Origin: JAWKIJ01 sp041394325
Lineage (GTDB): Bacteria; Actinomycetota; Acidimicrobiia; Acidimicrobiales; Microtrichaceae
Direction of reading: 5' to 3'
Assembly: GCA_041394325.1 (NCBI GenBank)
Contig: JAWKIJ010000001.1
Span: 1,302,001 to 1,366,000, forward strand
DNA: 64,000 nt
Shown here in pieces: positions 48,392 through 56,703 of this stretch; position 1 is the stretch's first letter, and the number at the start of each line of letters is the position of its first letter. The notes below the pieces were generated by a model. It ran no database searches. It was not told the origin of the DNA and worked only from the letters and a program-made list of their open reading frames with translations. Position numbers and translations under genes: made by a program.

Positions 48392-48640
48392 ATGGCGAAA
48401 CGGAAGGCCACCGCGACACCGCCCGCTCCCGCGAAGCGCCTGGTGCGAATGGGTGACGTCGCCCCCGACCTCTCCTCCGAAGGGGTCGAAGGCTTCGTGA
48501 CGGCCAACGCAACGGACGCCGCGGGCGAGTCGTTGGTCAGCGCGGTCCGCGACGTGCTCAAGCAGGCCCGGCCCGACGAGCAGGCGATGATCGCGGACTG
48601 GCTCGCGCGGTACTCGCCGGCACCTCGCCCGACGACCTGA
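48392..48640 (+). CDS. Small hypothetical protein upstream of ppk2
   Basis: An 82-residue soluble protein I do not recognise. The start is basic and Pro/Ala-rich (AKRKATATPPAPAKR), then a helical part with SLVSAVRDVLKQARPDEQAMIADWL. It has its own -10-like hexamer and lies 17 nt before the ppk2 start, so it is probably co-transcribed with it. Confidence 0.55.
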   Translation: MAKRKATATPPAPAKRLVRMGDVAPDLSSEGVEGFVTANATDAAGESLVSAVRDVLKQARPDEQAMIADWLARYSPAPRPTT

Positions 48641-48657
48641 CCCATGTCCGGCATCTG

Positions 48658-49536
48658 TTGCTGCCCACCGACGAACTCGTCTACGGGACGATCCCGCTGG
48701 ACGACGACGACGAGCTGGTCGACGCCTGGGCCTCGGGCGCCTACCCCTACCGCAACCTCATGTCCCGCAAGGCGTACGAGCGCCAGAAGTTCCAACTCCA
48801 GGTCGAACTGCTGAAACTCCAGGCCTGGGTGAAGGACACCGGACAACGCATCGTGATCCTGTTCGAGGGTCGCGACGCCGCCGGCAAGGGTGGCACGATC
48901 AAACGGTTCCACGAGCACCTCAACCCACGGGGTGCCCGGGTCGTGGCCCTCGACAAGCCCACCGAGGTCGAACGGGGTCAGTGGTACTTCCAGCGATACG
49001 TCGAGCACCTGCCGACCGCGGGTGAGATCGTGTTCTTCGACCGCTCCTGGTACAACCGCGCCGGGGTCGAACGTGTGATGGGCTTCTGCTCCGACGAGGA
49101 GCACACCGAGTTCCTCCGTCAGGCGCCACAGTTCGAGCGGAGTCTCGCCCGCAGCGGGATCCACCTCGTGAAGTTCTGGTTCTCCGTGAGCCGTGACGAA
49201 CAGCGCCGCCGCTTCACCGAACGTCGGAACCATCCGCTCAAGCAGTGGAAGCTCTCCTCGATCGACCTCGCGTCGTTGGACAAGTGGGATGCCTACACCG
49301 AGGCCAAAGAGGAGATGTTCGCCCGTACCGACACCGACGAGGCGCCATGGACGGTGGTCAAGTCCGATTGCAAGAAGCGAGCACGGCTCAACGCGATGCG
49401 CTACGTGCTGCACCGGATGCCCTATGACGACAAGGACCCCGAACGGATAGGAAAGCTCGACCCGCTGTTGGTCGGTCGTCCTCGAGACGTCTACGAACTG
49501 GAGGAGTGGCCGGGCATCGAACGTGCCGGTCGGTGA
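48658..49536 (+). CDS. ppk2: Polyphosphate kinase 2
   Basis: A 292-residue PPK2 of the single-domain type. Walker A is GRDAAGKGG near 70-78, the lid has KPTEVERGQWYFQRYVEHLP, and Walker B is FFDRSWYNRAGVERVMGF. It uses polyphosphate to phosphorylate nucleoside diphosphates (or the reverse), complementing PPK1 at 10498. The start is a TTG at 48658 by open frame only; an ATG at 48644 lies in another frame, so a start may be masked by an indel. Confidence 0.92.
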   Translation: MLPTDELVYGTIPLDDDDELVDAWASGAYPYRNLMSRKAYERQKFQLQVELLKLQAWVKDTGQRIVILFEGRDAAGKGGTIKRFHEHLNPRGARVVALDKPTEVERGQWYFQRYVEHLPTAGEIVFFDRSWYNRAGVERVMGFCSDEEHTEFLRQAPQFERSLARSGIHLVKFWFSVSRDEQRRRFTERRNHPLKQWKLSSIDLASLDKWDAYTEAKEEMFARTDTDEAPWTVVKSDCKKRARLNAMRYVLHRMPYDDKDPERIGKLDPLLVGRPRDVYELEEWPGIERAGR

Positions 49537-49582
49537 GGGTCGGACCCTCGGTCGTTCGACCCGGCCGATCGTCGGGCTGCGC

Positions 49583-50260
49583 TCAGTGGACGAGGCCGGC
49601 CATCACGTTGATCGTCGTGCCGATGATCGCGGTGCCGAACATGAACGAGATCAGCGAGTGCCGCAGCACGGCACGGCGGATCGTGCGGGCATGGATGTCG
49701 GTGTCGGACACCTGGAACGTCATGCCGACGCTGAACGCGAGGTACGCGAAGTCGTAGTAGTCGGGGTGCTCGCCGTCGTCGAGGTTGAAGTCGATCCCGC
49801 CGGGCTCCCCCTCGAAGTACAGGCGCGCGTAGCGGAGCGTGTAGATCGTGTGCACCAACAGCCAGGCCAACACGACCGTCGCGACGGCCAACGTCGTCAT
49901 CGCGGCCTTCTGGCCCCCGGCGAGGTGCTGGGCCTTGATGAGGCCGAGCACGACGGCGACCAGTGCCGAGACGCTCGCGCCGAGCACGGCGATGCTCGCG
50001 CCCGCTGCGGTGTCGTCCGCCCGTTCGGCCATCTCGCGACTCTCCTCACCGGAGGTCGCGAGGACCGAGGACCACACCAGAAGCAACAACATCAGGGCGG
50101 AGGCGCAGAATCCCGCCATGAGCGTCGCCTGCCACGGGGCGCGGAGGACGAACACCGCCACGGTCGCCCCACCGACCAGCGCGGCGGACAGCACACGGTT
50201 GCGGAGGGTCATCGTGGGCCATCTCAGCACACGTCGAGCGTCGCGTCCGGGATCGGACAT
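49583..50260 (-). CDS. DUF1345 membrane protein
   Basis: A 225-residue protein with about five hydrophobic helices (for example VLSAALVGGATVAVFVL, ATLMAGFCASALMLLLLV, AGASIAVLGASVSALVAVV) and the family segment HPDYYDFAYLAFSVGMTFQVSD. Function is unknown. The start may be ATG 50260 or ATG 50212; neither has a clear ribosome-binding site. Confidence 0.8.
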   Translation of the reverse strand: MSDPGRDARRVLRWPTMTLRNRVLSAALVGGATVAVFVLRAPWQATLMAGFCASALMLLLLVWSSVLATSGEESREMAERADDTAAGASIAVLGASVSALVAVVLGLIKAQHLAGGQKAAMTTLAVATVVLAWLLVHTIYTLRYARLYFEGEPGGIDFNLDDGEHPDYYDFAYLAFSVGMTFQVSDTDIHARTIRRAVLRHSLISFMFGTAIIGTTINVMAGLVH

Positions 50261-50383
50261 CGACAGGTATGGCCCGTGGCGCACCCCGTTGAACATGTGT
50301 TCCGCTCGGGAGTAGCGTGACGGTCCGACCGGCGTTTCTCGGGGTCCGCAACGGACGTCGGCGACGTCATGGGAGGATCCGAC

Positions 50384-50908
50384 ATGACCACCCGCCACCT
50401 CGCCGTGACCTCGCCGCTCGGACCGATCGTCCTCGCCGCGGACGACCAGGGCCTGGTCGGGGTGTGGTTCGAGGGCCAACAGCACTTCCCCGAATGGGCG
50501 GATCTCGGCGAGGCCACCGACCTCGACGACTCGCTGCTCGCCACGGCCGAGCGGCAACTCGACGAGTACTTCGCCGGGGATCGCACGTCGTTCGATCTGC
50601 CGTTGCACCGTCGGGGCACCGACCTCCAGATGCAGGTGTGGGAACGGCTCGACACCATCCCCTACGGCCGCACGACGACCTACGGTGCCATCGCCGCGGC
50701 GCTGGGTGACCCGAACCTGGCGCAGGCGGTGGGCGGTGCCGTCGGGCACAACCCCTTGTCCATCGTGGTGCCGTGTCACCGGGTGGTCGGTGCCAACGGT
50801 TCGCTCACCGGCTACGCCGGGGGCCTCGACCGCAAGACGGCGCTCCTGCGCCTCGAGGGCATACTCCAGGGCGAGCCGCAGACACTGTTCGAGATGGCCC
50901 GAGGGTGA
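50384..50908 (+). CDS. ogt: Methylated-DNA-protein cysteine methyltransferase
   Basis: A 174-residue alkyltransferase that repairs O6-alkylguanine by moving the alkyl group to its own Cys131 in VPCHRV. The helix-turn-helix YGRTTTYGAIAAALG inserts into DNA, and AVGHNPLS is the loop before the active site. ATG 50384 is supported by GGAGG at 50372-50376. Upstream TAGCGT at about 50313-50318 could be a -10 with a leader of about 60 nt. Confidence 0.93.
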   Translation: MTTRHLAVTSPLGPIVLAADDQGLVGVWFEGQQHFPEWADLGEATDLDDSLLATAERQLDEYFAGDRTSFDLPLHRRGTDLQMQVWERLDTIPYGRTTTYGAIAAALGDPNLAQAVGGAVGHNPLSIVVPCHRVVGANGSLTGYAGGLDRKTALLRLEGILQGEPQTLFEMARG

Positions 50909-50915
50909 CGGCTCG

Positions 50916-51212
50916 ATGACCCTGCGTCATGTCGTGGTGATGAGGTTTCGGGAGGGGACCTCGCCGGAGGCGGTGCGGGCGCTGACCGACGGGCTGCGAT
51001 CGCTGCCCGCTTCGATCCCCGAGATCCTCGACTACCGGGTCGGACCCGACCTGGGGCTGGCCGAGGGCTCCTGGGACTTCGCGGTGAGTGCCGACTTCGC
51101 GTCGACCGGGGACTTCGCCGTCTACCGGCGCCACCCCGACCACCTCGCGGTGATCGACGAGCTCATCACCCCTCATGTGGTGGAGCGACACTCGGTGCAG
51201 TTCGCGACCTAG
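50916..51212 (+). CDS. Dabb (stress-responsive A/B barrel) protein
   Basis: A 98-residue Dabb-domain protein: a dimeric alpha/beta barrel with the start LRHVVVMRFREGTSPEAVRAL, a central DYRVGPDLGLAEGSWDFAVSADF and the closing YRRHPDHLAVIDELI. Function is unknown in bacteria. It lies 7 nt after the alkyltransferase. Confidence 0.85.
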   Translation: MTLRHVVVMRFREGTSPEAVRALTDGLRSLPASIPEILDYRVGPDLGLAEGSWDFAVSADFASTGDFAVYRRHPDHLAVIDELITPHVVERHSVQFAT

Positions 51213-51215
51213 TGT
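51210..51215 (+). promoter_or_regulatory. Leaderless-type -10 (TAGTGT) of the 51223 SDR gene
   Basis: TAGTGT overlaps the preceding stop codon and ends 7 nt before ATG 51223. Confidence 0.45.
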
Positions 51216-51222
51216 CGCCGGC

Positions 51223-52032
51223 ATGACGATTCCCACACCGGCTCCCGACCTCACCGCGATCGTCACCGGCGCGTCGTCGGGTATCGGCGAGGCGCTCGCG
51301 CTCGAGTTGGCCGGCCGCGGCTACGGAGTCACGCTCGTCGCCCGGAGCGCGGATCGACTCGTCGCGCTCGCCGAACGACTCCGTGCGACCGGGGTCCGGG
51401 CCGACGCGCTGCCGTGCGACCTGGCTGACCGGTCGGCACGGGCCGAGTTGCCGGGGCGCGTCGAGGCCCTCGGCCTCACCGCCGGCATCGTCGTCAACAA
51501 CGCCGGCCTCTCGACGATGGGTCCGGTGTCGTCGGCCGACGTCGACGCCGAGTTGAACATGGTCGAGGTCGACGTGGCCGCGGTCGCCCACCTCTGCACG
51601 ATGTTCGTGGTACCGATGGTCGAGCGCGGCACCGGTGGGATCCTCAATGTCGCGTCCACCGCGGCGTTCCAGCCGTTGCCGGGCCAGGCCGGTTACGGGG
51701 CGGCCAAGGCGTTCGTCCTGAGCTACAGCCGTGCGCTCCGCGAGGAGTGCGGCGGACAGGGCGTCCACGTGACCGCCCTGTGTCCCGGACCGGTCGAGAC
51801 CGGTTTTGCCGACGCGGCGGGTATCAGCAGGGAGGAGGCCCAGGACTCCCTACCCGGGTTCATGTGGGAGTCACCCGAAGCGGTGGCGCGCTGCGGCGTC
51901 GACGGTCTCGCGGCCAACCGTGCCGTCGCGATCCCCGGCCTCGCCAACAGGGTCGGCGCGTATGCCGGATATCTGACGCCGCGTGCACTGCTGTTGCCGT
52001 TGTTGCGCAGGCGTCATCCGCGGATGACCTGA
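51223..52032 (+). CDS. Short-chain dehydrogenase/reductase
   Basis: A 269-residue classical SDR. The cofactor loop is TGASSGIG (about 14-21), NNAG follows at about 92, the catalytic Ser lies in NVASTAAF and the YGAAK Tyr-Lys pair near 157-161. The C terminus (YAGYLTPRALLLPLLRRRH) is hydrophobic, as in membrane-associated acyl or polyprenyl reductases. The substrate is unknown. Confidence 0.88.
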   Translation: MTIPTPAPDLTAIVTGASSGIGEALALELAGRGYGVTLVARSADRLVALAERLRATGVRADALPCDLADRSARAELPGRVEALGLTAGIVVNNAGLSTMGPVSSADVDAELNMVEVDVAAVAHLCTMFVVPMVERGTGGILNVASTAAFQPLPGQAGYGAAKAFVLSYSRALREECGGQGVHVTALCPGPVETGFADAAGISREEAQDSLPGFMWESPEAVARCGVDGLAANRAVAIPGLANRVGAYAGYLTPRALLLPLLRRRHPRMT

Positions 52033-52059
52033 GCCCGTCGGACGGGACCGGTGCTGCGC

Positions 52060-52683
52060 TCAGGTCGGTGGGGCGTCGAGCGCGGCGGCGAACACCGCCA
52101 GCACCCCGTCACGGAAGCGGTCGATGCTGCGGGGACCGAACTGCAACACCCCCATCAACAGGGCGATGAGAATGGTGATGATGCCCGACGCGATGGGTTC
52201 GGGGTCGATGTCGGGGCGTACCAGGCCGAGCTGTTGTTCGTGGCGCAGCCGCTCCGCGACCGCCGCGGTGAGACGGTCCAGCGCTCCCAGGTCGAGCACC
52301 CGGTCGGTCACCCGCGGTTCCAGTCCCGACAGGACGCGCTCGGCGAGCGGGTGACCTTCGATCACCGTCACGAGTGTCAGGGCGAGCTGTTCGCGCCAGT
52401 CGGCCGGGTTGGCATCGGGGGCGATCGACAACAGCGCGCGTTGCATCACCTCGCCGGCGTCCTGGTCGAGTGCCGCCAGGAACAGGGCCTCCTTGCTGGG
52501 GAAGTACGAGAACACGGCTGGTGCACCGACCCCGACCGCCCGCGCGATCTCGGCCACCGAAACCGCGCGGTAACCGGCTCGGCCGAATCGCTCGATCGCG
52601 GTCTCGAGGATGGTGGCGCGGGTCTGTTCGCCCTTCGAACGCGCCTCGACGGGGTCGGTACCGACGGATCCCGAACCGAGCAT
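52060..52683 (-). CDS. TetR-family transcriptional regulator
   Basis: A 207-residue TetR protein. The helix-turn-helix is in VSVAEIARAVGVGAPAVFSYFPSKEALF, and a large helical ligand domain follows. I chose ATG 52683 because the usual TetR distance to the helix-turn-helix fits, though no Shine-Dalgarno sequence is visible. It is divergent from the PF10118 gene, whose promoter carries a 10-bp-arm dyad (52709-52737) that is its likely operator. The ligand is unknown, possibly a fatty acid or solvent. Confidence 0.88.
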   Translation of the reverse strand: MLGSGSVGTDPVEARSKGEQTRATILETAIERFGRAGYRAVSVAEIARAVGVGAPAVFSYFPSKEALFLAALDQDAGEVMQRALLSIAPDANPADWREQLALTLVTVIEGHPLAERVLSGLEPRVTDRVLDLGALDRLTAAVAERLRHEQQLGLVRPDIDPEPIASGIITILIALLMGVLQFGPRSIDRFRDGVLAVFAAALDAPPT

Positions 52684-52708
52684 CACCGAGAGGAGGATAC
52701 TCAGAAGT

Positions 52709-52743
52709 GATGATTTGAGCAAAGGCATCAATTCATCTATACT
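52709..52743 (+). promoter_or_regulatory. Promoter with TetR-type operator upstream of the PF10118 gene
   Basis: TTGAGC (52715-52720), a 17-nt spacer and TATACT (52738-52743) form a sigma-70-like promoter for the gene at 52779. Overlapping it, GATGATTTGA (52709-52718) and TCAATTCATC (52728-52737) form an inverted repeat with 9 of 10 pairs around a 9-nt spacer. Confidence 0.75.
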
Positions 52744-52778
52744 CACCTCATCAGGGCTAGAGCGTCGAGGAGTCATCC

Positions 52779-53663
52779 GTGAGCGTCGAAATCAGCAAGC
52801 CGGCGTCCCAGACCAGTGACGAGACCGTCGAAGTCCCGGTTCGGCGGATCTCCTTCGGTGATGGGATGGCGGCGCTGGACCGCCATTTCGCGGGTGGGGG
52901 CGATCTGCTGACCAGCCACCTGCTGGCCGCGCTCAGCTCGTTGTTCCCCGATGGCGAGGACTTCTTCGTGCGTTCGGTCCGGCACTACCGCGACCGCGTG
53001 ACCGATCCCCACCTTCGTCGTCAGGTGAAGGGCTTCATCGGCCAGGAGGCGCTCCACGGGCGTGAGCACCGGATCTTCAACGAGCGCCTGGCCGAGCTCG
53101 GCTATCCCACGCGGGCGGTGGGGCGGATCGTGAAGACCAGCGGTGAGCTGCGGACCCGTCGCGCCCCGGCAATCGCCAACCTGGCGATCACCGCCGCTCT
53201 CGAGCACTTCACCGCAACCCTGGCGGAGGTGGTGCTCCAGTCCCCCGAGCTGCGCGACACGGGCGGAGCGCAGGTGGTCACCGATCTGTTCACCTGGCAC
53301 GCGCTCGAGGAGGCCGAGCACAAGGCGGTCGCCTTCGACGTCTACCGGGCGGTCGGTGGAAGCGAGAGGCTTCGCATCTGGACGATGCGGACGATCCGCC
53401 CGGGGCTCACCGCGTTCGTCGCACTCATCATGTCGGTATCGCTCGCCCGGGATCCCGCCGCGAGGCGGCCGACGAGGCTCCGGGAGAGCTGGCGGTACTT
53501 TCGTGAGAACCCGCTGATCACCCGCGAGGTGTGGAAGCGGCTCAAGGACTACGACCGCCGGGGCTTCCATCCCGACGACCACGACACGACCGCCCTGGTC
53601 TCGGAGTGGCGCGACCGCCTGTTCGGTTCCGACGGGGAACTCAATACGCGGCTCGCCGCCTGA
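52779..53663 (+). CDS. PF10118-type predicted metal-dependent hydrolase
   Basis: A 294-residue helical protein of the PF10118 family, which resembles ferritin-like di-iron folds and is described only as a predicted metal-dependent hydrolase. Likely ligands are EALHGREH near 88-95 and the later pair in EHF and HALEEAEH. A helix near 205-225 is hydrophobic. GTG 52779 has GAGGAG 7 nt upstream. It is under the promoter at 52715-52743 and probably regulated by the adjacent TetR protein. Confidence 0.8.
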   Translation: MSVEISKPASQTSDETVEVPVRRISFGDGMAALDRHFAGGGDLLTSHLLAALSSLFPDGEDFFVRSVRHYRDRVTDPHLRRQVKGFIGQEALHGREHRIFNERLAELGYPTRAVGRIVKTSGELRTRRAPAIANLAITAALEHFTATLAEVVLQSPELRDTGGAQVVTDLFTWHALEEAEHKAVAFDVYRAVGGSERLRIWTMRTIRPGLTAFVALIMSVSLARDPAARRPTRLRESWRYFRENPLITREVWKRLKDYDRRGFHPDDHDTTALVSEWRDRLFGSDGELNTRLAA

Positions 53664-53747
53664 CGGCCGGCGCGACCGGCACGGACCGCATCACCCCGCC
53701 GCGACAGACTGGGCGTGCTCGTCCGACTCGACAGGGGGGTCTCATCG

Positions 53748-54710
53748 ATGGATCGATTCACGGGAAAGGTCGTCGCGATCACCGGTGCCGGATCGGGGAT
53801 CGGCCGTGCGTTGGCGACCGAGCTCTCGCGACGTGGCGCGCATCTCGCCCTGTCCGACGTCGACGAGGTGGGACTGGAGCAGACCCGGGACCGCTGTGGC
53901 CGCGTCGGCGTGAATGTCGGAGCCGACCTCGTCGACGTGGCCGACCGCACTGCCGTGGAGCGGTGGGCGGCCTCGGTCGTCGCCGAGCACGGGCGCTGCA
54001 ACATCATCGTCAACAATGCCGGAGTGGCCTTGGGAGCCACGGTCGAATCCATGTCCTATGAGGACCTCGACTGGTTGATGTCGATCAACTTCTGGGGTGT
54101 GGTGCACGGCACCAAGGCGTTCCTCCCCCACCTCAAGGCGACCGGGGACGGTCACGTCGTGAACGTGTCGAGCGTGTTCGGCTTCATCGGCATCCCGACG
54201 CAGTCGGCCTACAACGCCGCCAAGTTCGCGGTGCGGGGGTTCACCGAGTCGTTGCGCATCGAGCTCGACGCCGAGCGGTGTGGTGTGTCGGCGACCTGTG
54301 TCCACCCGGGTGGGATCAAGACCAACATCGCCCGCTCGGCACGAATGGACGAGAGCGTTGCCGAACTGCGAGCCGACACCGACATCGGTTCGGAGTTCGA
54401 GCGGGTCGCGCTCACGACCCCCGACCGTGCAGCGCGATCCATCCTGCACGCGGTCGAGCGAAACCGCCGGCGTGCGTTGATCGGGCCCGACGCCGTGGTC
54501 TTCGACGCCGTGGCGCACCTGCCGGCGGCGGTCGGCCAGCGACTCATCGGACTCGGTGCGCGGAGGTTGTTCGCCGCCACCTCCAAGTCGCGCGCCTCGG
54601 GGTCCTCCGGAGCCGCTACGGCCGGCGCCTCCACCCCGGCGGCCGGCGCCGCCCGGGCGGGTGGGGGACCCGATGCGGCAGGTCGGGCGGGTCGTCCGCA
54701 TGGAGGTTGA
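53748..54710 (+). CDS. Short-chain dehydrogenase/reductase
   Basis: A 320-residue SDR with TGAGSGIG (about 12-19), NNAG near 89, the catalytic Ser in NVSSVFGF and the YNAAK pair near 155-159. The C terminus is unusual: after FAATSKSRA there is a Gly/Ala/Pro-rich tail of about 40 residues that overlaps the convergent ABC ATPase gene by 95 bp. That tail may not be real. The start is ATG 53748. Confidence 0.85.
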   Translation: MDRFTGKVVAITGAGSGIGRALATELSRRGAHLALSDVDEVGLEQTRDRCGRVGVNVGADLVDVADRTAVERWAASVVAEHGRCNIIVNNAGVALGATVESMSYEDLDWLMSINFWGVVHGTKAFLPHLKATGDGHVVNVSSVFGFIGIPTQSAYNAAKFAVRGFTESLRIELDAERCGVSATCVHPGGIKTNIARSARMDESVAELRADTDIGSEFERVALTTPDRAARSILHAVERNRRRALIGPDAVVFDAVAHLPAAVGQRLIGLGARRLFAATSKSRASGSSGAATAGASTPAAGAARAGGGPDAAGRAGRPHGG

Positions 54711-55527
54711 CCTCGGCGCGCAGCCGATCGCCGATCACCGAGGCGAGACGACCGACCTCTGCTGATTCGATGCGGCGTGGACGCGCGAGTTCGACGTCGA
54801 AGGTCGCGACGATCCGGCCGGGCCGTGAGCTCAACAACACGACGCGGTCGCCGAGGCGGACCGCTTCGCGCACGTTGTGGGTGACGAACACCACCGCGAG
54901 GTCGCGATCGGCACAAACCCGTTCGAGCTCGTCGTGCATCAGATCGCGGGTCATCGCGTCGAGGGCGGCGAACGGCTCGTCCATCAGCAGGACGTCGGCA
55001 TCGGTCGCGAGCGTCCGCGCCAGAGCGATCCGTTGGCGCATTCCTCCGGACAGTTCGTGGGGACGACGGTGTGCGAACTCCTCGAGCCGTACCGTTGCCA
55101 GGAGCTCACGAACGCGCGCCGCCCGGGTCCGGCGAGCCACACCGGCGAGGCGCAGCGCGAGTTCGACGTTGCCGTGGACCGTGAGCCACGGGAACAACGC
55201 GTCCTGTTGGAACATCACGCTGACCCGCCCGAACGTCTCCACACGGCCCGCGCTGGGCCGGTCGAGGCCGGCCGCAAGGGACAGGAGGGTCGACTTCCCA
55301 CATCCCGATGCGCCGACCATGCATACGAACTCGCCCGGTGCGACCTCGAGATCGACCCCTTCGAGAGCGGTGACGGCCTCGGGGCCGTGGCCGTAGACGC
55401 GCTCGACGCGGTGCAAACGCAGTGCCGGGTTTGCGGCCCGGCCCGCGGTGGCGGGCATCGGGTGCGGGACGACCGGTCGGGCCGGGGCGGCGAGTGGATC
55501 GATCAGGGTGGGGGAGGAACTGGTCAT
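54616..55527 (-). CDS. SsuB/TauB-type ABC transporter ATPase
   Basis: A 303-residue ATPase of the nitrate/sulfonate/taurine group. Walker A is GASGCGKST, the Q-loop FQQDALFPWLTV is diagnostic, the signature is ELSGGMRQR and Walker B is VLLMDEPFAALD. The cognate permease and binding protein are not next to it, so it may serve several transporters or be an operon remnant. The last 30 residues (Pro/Arg-rich, overlapping the SDR) are doubtful; a natural end near NLHADDPPD would shorten it. Confidence 0.85.
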   Translation of the reverse strand: MTSSSPTLIDPLAAPARPVVPHPMPATAGRAANPALRLHRVERVYGHGPEAVTALEGVDLEVAPGEFVCMVGASGCGKSTLLSLAAGLDRPSAGRVETFGRVSVMFQQDALFPWLTVHGNVELALRLAGVARRTRAARVRELLATVRLEEFAHRRPHELSGGMRQRIALARTLATDADVLLMDEPFAALDAMTRDLMHDELERVCADRDLAVVFVTHNVREAVRLGDRVVLLSSRPGRIVATFDVELARPRRIESAEVGRLASVIGDRLRAEVNLHADDPPDLPHRVPHPPGRRRPPGWRRRP

Positions 55528-55788
55528 CGGTCACACTTCTGCGGGATGGAGGATGAGGCCGGCCCCGTAGCCGGTTGGGGCGGCCGTGACGGACCAGTGT
55601 CCGCTGTCTCCCTCGAGACACTGAGACTCTAGGGATGGAAACATGACTAAAGCAATCATATTTACTAGCAAATTCGTTGGTTCGCGGTAGCTCGAACTCG
55701 GGTGCGCCGATCCGGCAGCGTGGTTTCACCGGACGATTCAGTGGTGGGAGAATGGATCCGTGGTCGGGAACCCTGAGCGGCGCAGCAT
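55528..55788. promoter_or_regulatory. Divergent region with an AT-rich core (about 55642-55678)
   Basis: The region between the ABC ATPase and the pseudokinase holds a core of about 37 bp that is far richer in A and T than the rest of the window. On the minus strand TTGCTT, an 18-nt spacer and TAGAGT could be the ATPase promoter. A 15-codon frame starts at ATG 55643 after AGGGATGG and ends at 55690; I do not call it a gene. A regulator site for sulfur or nitrogen limitation is possible. Confidence 0.35.
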
Positions 55789-56664
55789 GTGCCGCCGGAC
55801 CGCGCCGGTCCGGTGAGTTCCGCGCGCGAGGCCTTCGTCGCCGCTGGTCGGTTCGTGGGACCGGGCGAAGCCGACGGCGGGATGTCGCTTCGTGAGTTCG
55901 TCGCCCGTCGGGGTGCTCTCGGCGATCCGGCCGCCGTCGCACTCGCCGCCGCGGTCCGCGATGCCATGGTCGACGGCGCCGTCGAGTCGATCAACCCGTC
56001 GTCGGTGATGCTCTCCGGGAGTGGGCTCGACGGTGCATCCGCCGTGGCGGACGGGGCCGGTGCCTTCGCGGACGTCGGTTTCGTCGGTCCGACCGGAGAC
56101 GGCGGGCCCGGTTCCGCGGTGGGAGCCCTCGCCGACGACACCGTCCTGTTCTCCGCGCCGGAGGTGCTTCGAGGCGCGCGGGGCGACGACCGCTCCGCCG
56201 TCTACTCGTTGGGCCTGACGTTGTGGTTCGCGATGGTGGGTCGCTACCCCTATCTCCGCGCGGGCGAGTCCGATGCCGTCACCCTCGGGCTCGACACGGT
56301 CATCGCCCGGATCTGTTCGGGTGAGGTCGTCGAACCACGGGAGCTGGGGGTCTCGGCCCCGTTGTCGAGGGTGTTCGCGAAGGCGATCGCTCTCGACCCC
56401 GCCGCACGGTATGGCTCGGTCGACGAACTGGTCGGCCAACTGCTCGACGCACTGCCCGCGTCGGTGGGGCGCGCCCGTACGAGGACGTCGGAGACCGGCC
56501 TGCGCGGCCCGCGGTGGGCACTCACGTCCCGGGTGCTGCACTCGGTCGTCTGGATCCTCGTCTGGGCGGTCCTCGTGGTCGGCATCGTGTTGCTGTGGCG
56601 TGACAACACCCGTGTCGAACACACCGGGGGGGCGGTCCCGGGCACATCGGTGCCGCGCCGGTAG
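55789..56664 (+). CDS. Membrane-anchored Ser/Thr pseudokinase (C-lobe only)
   Basis: A 291-residue protein that keeps the order of a Hanks-type kinase C-lobe but not its chemistry. LREFVARRGAL matches helix D/E, GAVESINPSSVML stands where GIVHRDLKPSNVML is usual (HRD replaced by ESI), ADVGFVG stands for TDFGIA, then SAPEVL and SAVYSLGLTLWFAMVGRYPY follow. The N-lobe with the ATP-binding Lys and Gly-rich loop is absent. A transmembrane helix near 251-272 anchors it. The start may be GTG 55789 or GTG 55813. It may act as a scaffold. Confidence 0.7.
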   Translation: MPPDRAGPVSSAREAFVAAGRFVGPGEADGGMSLREFVARRGALGDPAAVALAAAVRDAMVDGAVESINPSSVMLSGSGLDGASAVADGAGAFADVGFVGPTGDGGPGSAVGALADDTVLFSAPEVLRGARGDDRSAVYSLGLTLWFAMVGRYPYLRAGESDAVTLGLDTVIARICSGEVVEPRELGVSAPLSRVFAKAIALDPAARYGSVDELVGQLLDALPASVGRARTRTSETGLRGPRWALTSRVLHSVVWILVWAVLVVGIVLLWRDNTRVEHTGGAVPGTSVPRR

Positions 56665-56703
56665 CGCCGGCGGACGACCTCTCCGAACCTGTGCTCCGTC
56701 GTC

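Noticed and set aside
55643..55690. 15-codon frame with AGGGATGG before it
   Set aside because: Too short to support as a gene; composition simply follows the AT-rich stretch and no regulatory peptide motif is seen.
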